In this document: piece by piece, positions 1-5,366 of the stretch
How positions within the stretch are numbered: position 1 is the stretch's first letter
Layout of the letters: every line of letters begins with the position of its first letter
Source: CAZVYS01 sp964630755
Lineage (GTDB): Bacteria; Patescibacteriota; Microgenomatia; UBA1400; CG1-02-47-37
Reading direction: 5' to 3'
Assembly: GCA_964630755.1 (NCBI GenBank)
Contig: CAZVYS010000040.1
Coordinates: 1 to 5,422, forward strand
DNA: 5,422 nucleotides
The notes under the pieces: generated by a model
Told to the model about the DNA's origin: nothing
Seen by the model: only the letters and a program-made list of their open reading frames with translations
Database searches by the model: none
Position numbers and translations under genes: made by a program

Positions 1-22
1 AGGGCGGGCCACCCTTTTCCTT

Positions 23-133
23 GACCAATGACAACCCCCAACTGTCATTGGTCGGATAATCAAAGGCGAGAAAACTGCCTTTGATTAAAATAAGGTGACT
101 CGGCGTTTTCCGCTAAAAGCGGAAAGACACGCC
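23..133. repeat. cluster of three strong inverted repeats (hairpins)
   Basis: Three hairpins lie close together. The first pairs 23-33 (GACCAATGACA) perfectly with 43-53 around a 9-base loop. The second pairs 58-67 (AATCAAAGGC) perfectly with 77-86, also around a 9-base loop. The third pairs 102-106 with 129-133 and 107-113 with 119-125, with a 3-base bulge (126-128) and a 5-base loop. None is followed by a clean T-tract on either strand, so I do not call them intrinsic terminators. They could be part of a structured RNA, a processing site, or the 3' region of a gene to the left. Bases 134-197 are AT-rich and I see nothing definite in them. Confidence 0.7.
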
Positions 134-197
134 TCGTAATTAATAATAGACAAAAAATGAAAAGCCTATTTTTCCCACCCACCTAAATTAAATTGTA

Positions 198-567
198 GTT
201 TGACGAACGAAACGAAAATTGTGTTTGCTGGCATGCCTTCCCCCGTTTCGCACAAAGGGGACTATGAAGTTTGGTCTTGTTCCACCTAAGGGTTCCACTT
301 CGTCACACGAGAAGGAAAACTTTGAAGTTGAGTAAATTACTACTAGCTACACGGGGGAGCCTTAACTACCCTGCGCTCAGCCCTGCCTGTTTCCTCCTGT
401 ACCCGGAAAACAGGCTAGGGTGCTAGTCGCTGTTGCTCCCTGTGCTCGGGTAGCGGGCACGCTTGTTTACTTTGACAGTCCTAGTCGGATTTACCGATTT
501 AAGCGCTTATTACTTTGTGTTGCCCGGGTTACTCCGACTTGATGTCGGAGCGTTCACTTCGTGAACC
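198..567. ncRNA. candidate structured RNA region, family not recognised
   Basis: No open reading frame of useful length covers this stretch and its base composition is visibly richer in G and C than the AT-rich genes downstream. Helices can be drawn by eye: 202-207 with 299-304, enclosing 208-214 with 244-250; a long nested hairpin from 346-349/451-454 through 350-352/442-444 and 354-360/435-441 to an apical stem 381-394/405-420 with small bulges; 331-336 with 466-471; and two short hairpins, 532-538/544-550 and 553-558/562-567. High local GC and nested helices in an AT-rich genome are typical of functional RNAs, but the strand is undetermined. I looked for signatures of tmRNA, RNase P RNA, SRP RNA, tRNA and self-splicing introns and found none that held up. 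It may instead be a mobile-element remnant. Confidence 0.3.
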
Positions 568-768
568 CCCTGGTAATCCACCAAGACATTGATAGTCAAA
601 CTGTTATATTACCCACTATTACTTTATCCTCAGTGGTCTTTTTCTTTTTTTCACCACAGGCGGCTTATGCCAGCAATTTTTATACTCTCTCCATGAAGAC
701 CTCGGGCCTGCCCGGACGAACGGCTATCTATTTCCGAGGGCTTACTACCGGGCGAAAACAAACCCCGC
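568..768. other. intergenic stretch without a convincing gene
   Basis: The only frame through this part opens at a GTG at 561 and ends with TAA at 789-791. It would encode 76 residues with a hydrophobic, signal-like stretch (SSVVFFFFSPQAAYAS). It has no Shine-Dalgarno sequence, its start sits in the stem of the 553-567 hairpin, its end runs through the downstream promoter, and its codon use is GC-richer than that of the real genes, so I do not call it. An imperfect hairpin pairs 696-698 with 741-743 and 700-705 (CCTCGG) with 734-739. Confidence 0.45.
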
Positions 769-797
769 TTGACTTTACCCAAAACCAGTAATAAAAT
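769..797 (+). promoter_or_regulatory. sigma-70-type promoter of the aromatic operon
   Basis: A -35 box TTGACT (769-774, five of six consensus bases) and a -10 box TAAAAT (792-797, five of six) are separated by exactly 17 bases. Transcription would be expected to start about 804-806, immediately before or at the ATG of the leader peptide. No other promoter of this quality is visible between here and the first structural gene, so it is probably the operon promoter. Confidence 0.75.
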
Positions 798-805
798 TCG
801 TCTCA

Positions 806-889
806 ATGTTAAGCACAACATCTAAATTCTATTTTGCTTGGTTTTATAACACCCTTAATCGGGTTGAGAGGTTGGTGCCGATTCGTTAA
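806..889 (+). CDS. aromatic amino acid attenuator leader peptide, 27 aa
   Basis: This short reading frame starts with ATG at 806 and ends with TAA at 887-889. Residues 8-14 read FYFAWFY, so six of seven residues are aromatic and all three aromatic amino acids occur (codons 827-847). Such clusters mark leader peptides of amino acid operons, as in pheL, trpL or hisL, where scarcity of charged tRNA stalls the ribosome and changes the fold of the mRNA. The frame sits between a good promoter and a terminator hairpin, directly ahead of DAHP synthase, which is the expected place. There is no Shine-Dalgarno sequence, and the predicted transcript start falls at the ATG, so it may be translated as a leaderless message. 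The start codon also lies in a small hairpin (806-810 with 817-821). The peptide itself probably has no function beyond being translated. Confidence 0.85.
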   Translation: MLSTTSKFYFAWFYNTLNRVERLVPIR

Positions 890-928
890 TCCCAAAAACA
901 CAATTAAAATTTACCAAACCCTCAACCC
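857..928 (+). promoter_or_regulatory. antiterminator helix of the transcription attenuator
   Basis: Segment 861-876 can pair with 913-928 in a 15-bp helix: 861-868 with 921-928, 870-873 with 917-920, and 874-876 with 913-915, with single bulged A residues at 869 and 916. This helix uses the whole 5' arm of the downstream terminator, so both cannot form together. A ribosome stalled with the last Tyr codon (845-847) in its A site would reach to about 857-860, leaving 861 onward just free to form the antiterminator. A ribosome reading on to the TAA at 887 would open it and let the terminator form. Weak competing pairs (857-862 with 878-883, or 851-854 with 861-864) could act as the protector segment when the leader is not translated. 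Confidence 0.75.
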
Positions 929-942
929 AAGAGGGTTTTTTT
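916..942 (+). terminator. intrinsic terminator of the attenuator
   Basis: AAACCCTC (916-923) pairs perfectly with GAGGGTTT (931-938) around a 7-base loop, and a run of seven T residues (936-942) follows, starting inside the stem. The T-run ends one base before the ATG of DAHP synthase at 944. The 3' arm also carries GAGGG at Shine-Dalgarno distance from that ATG, so the hairpin could block translation as well as transcription. Confidence 0.85.
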
Positions 943-943
943 G

Positions 944-1747
944 ATGTTAAAAAATATGAAAACAAAAAAACAATCCATCATCATTGCCGGCCCTTGCGCC
1001 GCTGAAAGTCAAACTCAACTTGACCAAATTACTAAAAGTTTAGCTAAAACAGGTCAAGTTCAAGCAGTTCGGGCTTCATTGTTCAAACCCAGAACCAATC
1101 ATCCGCTTGACTCAGATTTTTTTGACGGTATTGGCGATCAGGGGATTTCGTGGTTTATTGACACTGCTATTAAACGCAGTATTCCTTTAGCCACAGAAGT
1201 TATTATTCCGAAGCATGTCATGGCCATTCTTAAAGAACTTAAACAAAGACCATCACCACCTGAGTTAATTCTTTGGTTAGGTTCTCGCAACCAAAACCAC
1301 TTGATTCAAACAGAAATCGCTAAGTTAATTAAAAAACATGCTCCCAAAGAAACACTGTTGTTAATCAAAAATCAACCCTGGCATGATCAAAAGCATTGGG
1401 AAGGCATTCTATCTCATGTTTTAAGTAGTGGCTTGTCAAAAAATAGGATTATTTTATGTCACCGAGGCTTTCAGCCGGATGGTCAGGAAAACCCTCACAA
1501 TTTTAGAAATTTACCAGATTTTGATATGGCCATGGCTGTCAAAAAAAACACCGGTTTACCAATGTTATTAGATCCGTCTCATATTGGTGGCAGTGTTGAT
1601 AATGTTCTAAAAACCATTAATGACGCGAGAGATTTTGATTTTGACGGCCTAATGATAGAAGTTCATCCTAAACCAGCAGTGGCTCTTTCAGATGCCAAAC
1701 AGCAACTAGACATACTTCAATTTAAAAAACTACTATCTAGTTTATAA
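944..1747 (+). CDS. 3-deoxy-7-phosphoheptulonate (DAHP) synthase, class I
   Basis: The enzyme condenses phosphoenolpyruvate with erythrose 4-phosphate, the entry step of the shikimate pathway, in the cytoplasm. From the 944 start it has 267 residues. Visible family motifs are GPC (16-18), KPRT (48-51), GSR (113-115), KN (142-143), HRGF (173-176), DPSH (210-213), EVH (239-241) and SDAKQQ (249-254). The usual class I metal ligands appear as C18, H213, E239 and D250. The HRGF, DPSHIGG and SDAKQQ wording resembles the DAHP synthase half of the Bacteroidetes-type DAHP synthase/chorismate mutase fusion, but here chorismate mutase is a separate gene. No ACT or other regulatory domain is present, so control probably comes from the attenuator. 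I chose ATG 944 because GAGGG at 931-935 lies 8 bases upstream; TTG 941 and ATG 956 are alternatives. It is the first structural gene of the operon. Confidence 0.92.
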   Translation: MLKNMKTKKQSIIIAGPCAAESQTQLDQITKSLAKTGQVQAVRASLFKPRTNHPLDSDFFDGIGDQGISWFIDTAIKRSIPLATEVIIPKHVMAILKELKQRPSPPELILWLGSRNQNHLIQTEIAKLIKKHAPKETLLLIKNQPWHDQKHWEGILSHVLSSGLSKNRIILCHRGFQPDGQENPHNFRNLPDFDMAMAVKKNTGLPMLLDPSHIGGSVDNVLKTINDARDFDFDGLMIEVHPKPAVALSDAKQQLDILQFKKLLSSL

Positions 1748-1752
1748 ATTTT

Positions 1753-2568
1753 ATGAAAAGAACTTCACCTAAACTTACTACTAGCAAAAAAACTAAGCTA
1801 AAACAAAAATCTAAAAAGCTACGCCAAACTATTTTACAAATGATTTTTAACGCTGGTTCAGGTCACCCTGGCGGTTCATTTTCGTGCCTGGATGTACTAG
1901 TTGTTTTATTTGACCAATTTGTTAATAAACACAATCATTTTATTCTTAGTAAAGGTCATGCTGCCCCAGCTTTATATGCTGTTCTAGCTAGTCAAAAAAT
2001 CATTAAACCTAGTCTACTTAACCACTTTAGGCAATTAAACAGCCCTTTACAAGGCCACCCTGACAGTCGGTTTTTACCCCAAGTTAAAACCTGCACTGGC
2101 TCCCTTGGTCAAGGTATCTCTGTTGCTGTTGGTATGGCCTTGGCTAACAAACTAAAAAACCGCACTTCAAGAGTTTTTTGTCTTTTAGGCGACGGAGAGA
2201 TTAACGAAGGTCAAGTTTGGGAAGCCGGTTTAGTCGCCAGCCATCATAAATTGGATAATCTAACAATTATTATTGATAACAATCACTTACAACAAACCGG
2301 ACCTACCAGTGAAGTTTTAAATACTAAAAAAATTAGTCGCAAATGGCGCGCTTTTAACTGGACAGTCTTAGAAATTAATGGCCATAATTTTAACCAAATT
2401 TTTTGGGCCTTAGATAAATCTCGAACTGTAATCCAGAAACCAACTGTCATTATCGCCAACACTATTAAAGGTAAAGGTGTTTCTTTTATGGAGAACAACC
2501 TAGATTTTCATGCCCGTCCACCTACAAAACTAGAGCTAAAAAAAGCCCTAAAGGAACTTGAACTATGA
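1753..2568 (+). CDS. transketolase, N-terminal (thiamine diphosphate-binding) subunit
   Basis: This 271-residue protein is the N-terminal half of a split transketolase and works with the next gene. Transketolase moves two-carbon units between sugar phosphates and can make erythrose 4-phosphate from fructose 6-phosphate and glyceraldehyde 3-phosphate, a substrate of DAHP synthase. The SGHPGGSFS motif (36-44), SKGH (66-69), GHPD (101-104) and the thiamine diphosphate motif from GDG (146-148) to NN (176-177) are all visible. H38, H69 and H102 match conserved active-site histidines of full-length enzymes, and a further His occurs in the C-terminal NLDFHARPP segment. Residues 2-22 are rich in lysine. 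The ATG lies five bases after the DAHP synthase stop with no clear Shine-Dalgarno sequence, so translation is probably coupled. The length fits stand-alone N-terminal subunits. Confidence 0.92.
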   Translation: MKRTSPKLTTSKKTKLKQKSKKLRQTILQMIFNAGSGHPGGSFSCLDVLVVLFDQFVNKHNHFILSKGHAAPALYAVLASQKIIKPSLLNHFRQLNSPLQGHPDSRFLPQVKTCTGSLGQGISVAVGMALANKLKNRTSRVFCLLGDGEINEGQVWEAGLVASHHKLDNLTIIIDNNHLQQTGPTSEVLNTKKISRKWRAFNWTVLEINGHNFNQIFWALDKSRTVIQKPTVIIANTIKGKGVSFMENNLDFHARPPTKLELKKALKELEL

Positions 2569-3542
2569 CTGATAAAAATACTCCTTTATTAATTGCTCCT
2601 CGCGACGCTTTTGGCAGTACTTTAGTTGAACTAGGCTCCATCAATAAAAACTTAGTTGTTTTAGACGCTGATCTATCAAGCTCTACAAAAACTTGCCTTT
2701 TTAAAAAGCGTTTTCCTCGTCGTTTTCTTCAAATGGGCATTGCTGAACAAAACATGATCGGCGTAGCTGCCGGCTTAGCTGTTCAAGGCTTAATACCAGT
2801 AGTTAGCACTTTTGCCGCTTTTGCTACTCGAGCTTGGGAACAGTTCCGTTTAAGTGTCGCCATTCCTAAGCACAACGTTAAATTGGTAGTTACTCATGCC
2901 GGTGTTTCAGTTGGACCTGATGGAGTTTCGGCTCAAATGACCGAAGATATTGCATTGTTTCGATCGCTCCCCAATGTTGTGGTTATTTCTCCAGCTGACG
3001 CTCAAGAAACCAAACTAGCCCTTAAAGCTGCAATTAAACATCAAGGCCCTGTTTTTATCCGTTTAGGTAGATCTAAACTACCCCAAATTTTAACCAGCAA
3101 TTCTAATTTTTCTATAGGTAAAGCCACAGTATTGACTAAAGGTCAAGACGTTACTTTGATTGCCACCGGTTCAATGGTTTCTAAAACTCTTGAAGCCTCA
3201 ACATCACTCAAAAAACAAAACATCAAAGCTCAAGTTATTAATTTATCAACAATTAAACCTTTAGATAAAAAAACCATTTTAAAAAGCGCTGCAAAAACTG
3301 GTGCTTTTGTCACTATCGAAGAACACCAGCAAGCCGGAGGCATGGGTTCAGCCATTGCCGAATTTATTACTCAAACTCACCCCATTCCTATCGAAATGGT
3401 GGCCATTAAAGATATTTTTGGTGAATCTGGCACAGAAGAACAGTTGTTGATTAAAACAGGTTTAACTACTGAGAAAATTATTACTGCCACTCACCAAGTT
3501 TTATCTCGTAAACACTCAATTACTAAATTAGAAAATTTATGA
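2565..3542 (+). CDS. transketolase, C-terminal (pyrimidine-binding) subunit
   Basis: This 325-residue protein is the partner of the preceding subunit. It contains the pyrimidine-binding domain and the C-terminal transketolase domain. Residues 56-64 (QMGIAEQNM) hold the catalytic glutamate, E61, that activates thiamine diphosphate. GPDG (117-120) and TEDIALFR follow; the later IATGSM and EEH...GGMGSAIAE segments belong to the C-terminal domain. At the place where transketolases usually read D-G-x-T/S-H-Q, this protein reads DGVSAQ, with A123 in place of the substrate-contacting histidine (H473 of E. coli TktA). That could alter substrate choice. The start overlaps the previous stop in ATGA and has a good Shine-Dalgarno sequence, AAGGAA at 2551-2556, 8 bases upstream. 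The related C-terminal parts of DXP synthase and pyruvate dehydrogenase E1 are less likely given the neighbours. Confidence 0.9.
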   Translation: MTDKNTPLLIAPRDAFGSTLVELGSINKNLVVLDADLSSSTKTCLFKKRFPRRFLQMGIAEQNMIGVAAGLAVQGLIPVVSTFAAFATRAWEQFRLSVAIPKHNVKLVVTHAGVSVGPDGVSAQMTEDIALFRSLPNVVVISPADAQETKLALKAAIKHQGPVFIRLGRSKLPQILTSNSNFSIGKATVLTKGQDVTLIATGSMVSKTLEASTSLKKQNIKAQVINLSTIKPLDKKTILKSAAKTGAFVTIEEHQQAGGMGSAIAEFITQTHPIPIEMVAIKDIFGESGTEEQLLIKTGLTTEKIITATHQVLSRKHSITKLENL

Positions 3543-3805
3543 ACTTGAATCAACTTAGAACCAAGCTAGATCAAATTGACAACCAAATACTTACACTTTT
3601 AAGTGAACGTCAACAGGTAGTCAAGAAAGTGGCTCAGTTAAAACAGAATCACCAAAAAATTCATCAGCCAGAAAGAGAATCTGAGTTAATTGATCAAAAG
3701 TTTAAACAAGCTGCCAAGTTAAATCTTAATCCAATGTTTATCACAAAAATCTTTGAGTTAATTCTCACTGAATCTAAAAAATTGCAACATAGTTTAATTA
3801 AATGA
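3539..3805 (+). CDS. chorismate mutase, AroQ type
   Basis: This 88-residue, all-helical protein converts chorismate to prephenate, the branch point for phenylalanine and tyrosine. Its length matches monofunctional AroQ domains. The pattern follows E. coli chorismate mutase residue by residue: R7 (R11), R24 in the LLSERQQVV helix (R28), K35 (K39), R46 and E47 in PERESEL (R51, E52) and Q83 near the C-terminus (Q88). The AroQ fold works as a dimer, so the protein is probably a homodimer. The start shares ATGA with the end of the transketolase subunit and has no clear Shine-Dalgarno sequence, which suggests translational coupling. It is not fused to DAHP synthase, TyrA or PheA, as it often is elsewhere. 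Confidence 0.92.
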   Translation: MNLNQLRTKLDQIDNQILTLLSERQQVVKKVAQLKQNHQKIHQPERESELIDQKFKQAAKLNLNPMFITKIFELILTESKKLQHSLIK

Positions 3806-4542
3806 AGTCTCTTAAAATCGGCTTAATCGGTTTTGGCCGGTTTGGTCAAATCTTAACCAAACACCTACTCAAACACTTACCTCAAACTCAAGTGTTAGTT
3901 TCTAGTACTCAAAAGGACTTAAAATTGCCGACTGGAGCCAAGTCAGTCAGTTTAAAAGCAGCTTCCCAGTGTCCAATAATAATTCCTTGCGTGCCCATCT
4001 CAACATTTGAGTCAGTGATAAAAAAAATTACCCCACTTCTCAAACCAAACTCTTTAGTTATTGATGTCTGTACTGTCAAAACCCATCCAGTTAAAGTGAT
4101 GAAAAAACATCTACCCAAAAACATTAATATTTTAGCCACTCACCCCATGTGGGGACCAGAAAGCGCTGAATACAGCTTAAAAGGATTAACAACCGTTCTT
4201 TGTCCAGTTCGTTTACCAAAATCACAATTAACAATAATTAAAAAGGGATTAGAGAAGCTAGGTCAAAAAATAGTTATTATGTTACCGCAAAAACACGATC
4301 AACTCCTAGCTAAATCTCAAGCGGTTGCTCATCTATATGGCAAAATTAACAAAAAAATAAATCTAAAATCAACAAAGATTGACACATTATCCGTCAAGCA
4401 CCTCCTAATCACCCAGTCTTTAGTTCAAAAAGACACCTGGCAACTATTTAATGATATGTTTGAATTTAATCCTCACGCTCCCAAAATGCTTAACAGAATC
4501 AAACAAGCGTTGTGTACTATTGAAAAGGACTTAAAATTATGA
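3802..4542 (+). CDS. tyrA: prephenate/arogenate dehydrogenase, TyrA family
   Basis: This 246-residue enzyme should oxidatively decarboxylate prephenate or arogenate on the tyrosine branch. The N-terminal Rossmann motif is GFGRFG (10-15). VIDVCTVK (86-93) and THPMWGPES (113-121) follow, the latter with the catalytic His (H114). The C-terminal part contains STKIDT, DTWQLF and MFEFNPHA. These segments and the THPMWGPES wording recall plant-type arogenate dehydrogenases (STPIDT, YNPNA), so arogenate may be the substrate; this is inferred from remembered motifs only. No ACT domain is present, so tyrosine feedback through one is unlikely. The preference for NAD or NADP cannot be read safely. The gene overlaps the chorismate mutase stop by ATGA, without a Shine-Dalgarno sequence. 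Confidence 0.88.
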   Translation: MKSLKIGLIGFGRFGQILTKHLLKHLPQTQVLVSSTQKDLKLPTGAKSVSLKAASQCPIIIPCVPISTFESVIKKITPLLKPNSLVIDVCTVKTHPVKVMKKHLPKNINILATHPMWGPESAEYSLKGLTTVLCPVRLPKSQLTIIKKGLEKLGQKIVIMLPQKHDQLLAKSQAVAHLYGKINKKINLKSTKIDTLSVKHLLITQSLVQKDTWQLFNDMFEFNPHAPKMLNRIKQALCTIEKDLKL

Positions 4543-5366
4543 AAGTCTCCATACAAGGACAAAAGAACTCATATCATGATCTTGCCAAAAATCATTTATT
4601 TGGCCAAAAAACTCCAATTCTTACCAGAAATAGTTTCTTGGAAGTTTTTCAAGACGTTGTTTCAAGAAAAGCTCAAGCTGGCATCATTGCCATTGAAAAC
4701 TCTCTAGTTGGTCCAATCCTTGAAAACTATGACTATCTAGCTAATCATGCAATTCATATCACTCACGAACTGTATGTTCAAATTAATCACCAATTGATTA
4801 GTTTTCCTAGCACTTTACTCCAAGACATAAAAGAAGTCCACGCCCATCCCATGGCTCTTAATCAATGTCAAAAGTTTTTTAGAAAAAATCCTCATATCAA
4901 CCAAATCACTCACGAAGATACAGCGGGAGCAGTTATGATGATTAAAAACAAAAAAATGGAAAAAGCAGCCGCTATAGCTAGTTTAAATACAGCCAAAGAC
5001 CAAAAAATGAAAATTATCAGAAAAAATATCCAGGATCAAAAAAACAACTATACTCGCTTTTTAGTCATCAAGAAAAAATCACCATCTAATTCTAAAGCCA
5101 ACAAAACCACTCTAGTTATTAAAGTTGTCCACAAACCAGGTACTCTTTACCAAGCTCTAGGCTGTTTTGCTGATCAAAACATTAATCTAGTCAACATTGA
5201 GTCTCGACCGATTTTAGATAAAACCTGGCATTACACTTTTTTCATTGACCTAGAAGCAAACCATTTAGATTCAAAATTCTTGCAAGCTATCAAAGAAATT
5301 AAATCACATGGTTCAAAAGTTAGAATTTTAGGTTCTTATCAAAAAGGGGAGTCTATTAAATCATGA
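4539..5366 (+). CDS. pheA: prephenate dehydratase with C-terminal ACT domain
   Basis: This 275-residue enzyme converts prephenate to phenylpyruvate on the phenylalanine branch. The catalytic domain (about 1-180) shows IENSLVG (52-58), HAHPMALNQC (101-110), DTAGA (127-131) and the TRF motif (172-174), whose Thr is catalytic in the family. An ACT domain (about 190-265) carries KPGTL (199-203) and ESRP (221-224), the elements that bind phenylalanine in this family, so feedback inhibition by Phe is likely. The N-terminal GQKNSYHD stands in for the usual G-x-x-G-S-Y-S-H. There is no chorismate mutase domain, consistent with the separate upstream gene. The start overlaps the TyrA stop in ATGA and has a Shine-Dalgarno sequence (AAAAGGA, 4523-4529). 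Confidence 0.94.
   Translation: MKVSIQGQKNSYHDLAKNHLFGQKTPILTRNSFLEVFQDVVSRKAQAGIIAIENSLVGPILENYDYLANHAIHITHELYVQINHQLISFPSTLLQDIKEVHAHPMALNQCQKFFRKNPHINQITHEDTAGAVMMIKNKKMEKAAAIASLNTAKDQKMKIIRKNIQDQKNNYTRFLVIKKKSPSNSKANKTTLVIKVVHKPGTLYQALGCFADQNINLVNIESRPILDKTWHYTFFIDLEANHLDSKFLQAIKEIKSHGSKVRILGSYQKGESIKS

Noticed and set aside
472..477. Perfect -35 box TTGACA
   Set aside because: No acceptable -10 box lies 16-18 bases downstream.
230..583. tmRNA: GCATGCC near 231, a short frame ending at the TAA at 333-335, and ATCCACCA at 576-583
   Set aside because: No T-arm motif, no matching acceptor stem and no recognisable tag sequence could be assembled.
561..791. A 76-residue frame from GTG with a signal-peptide-like hydrophobic stretch
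   Set aside because: It has no ribosome binding site, starts inside a hairpin, runs through the -35 box and spacer of a near-consensus promoter to end at the -10 box, and has codon use unlike the real genes.
869..886. T-box riboswitch: AGGTTGGTGCCG resembles the T-box core (AGGGTGGTACCG) and precedes a terminator
   Set aside because: No canonical specifier stem is visible and the predicted transcript starts at about 805, leaving no room for Stem I. The same bases are explained as leader codons and antiterminator. A covariance search with the T-box model could reopen this.
941..943. TTG as the start of DAHP synthase
   Set aside because: An in-frame ATG follows directly at 944 and is better spaced from GAGGG at 931-935.
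2283..2498. Minus-strand frame of 71 codons
   Set aside because: It lies antisense within the transketolase N-terminal gene, whose motifs are clear; it has no homology signs or operon context.
3909..4139. Minus-strand frame of 76 codons
   Set aside because: It lies antisense within TyrA and shows no independent features.
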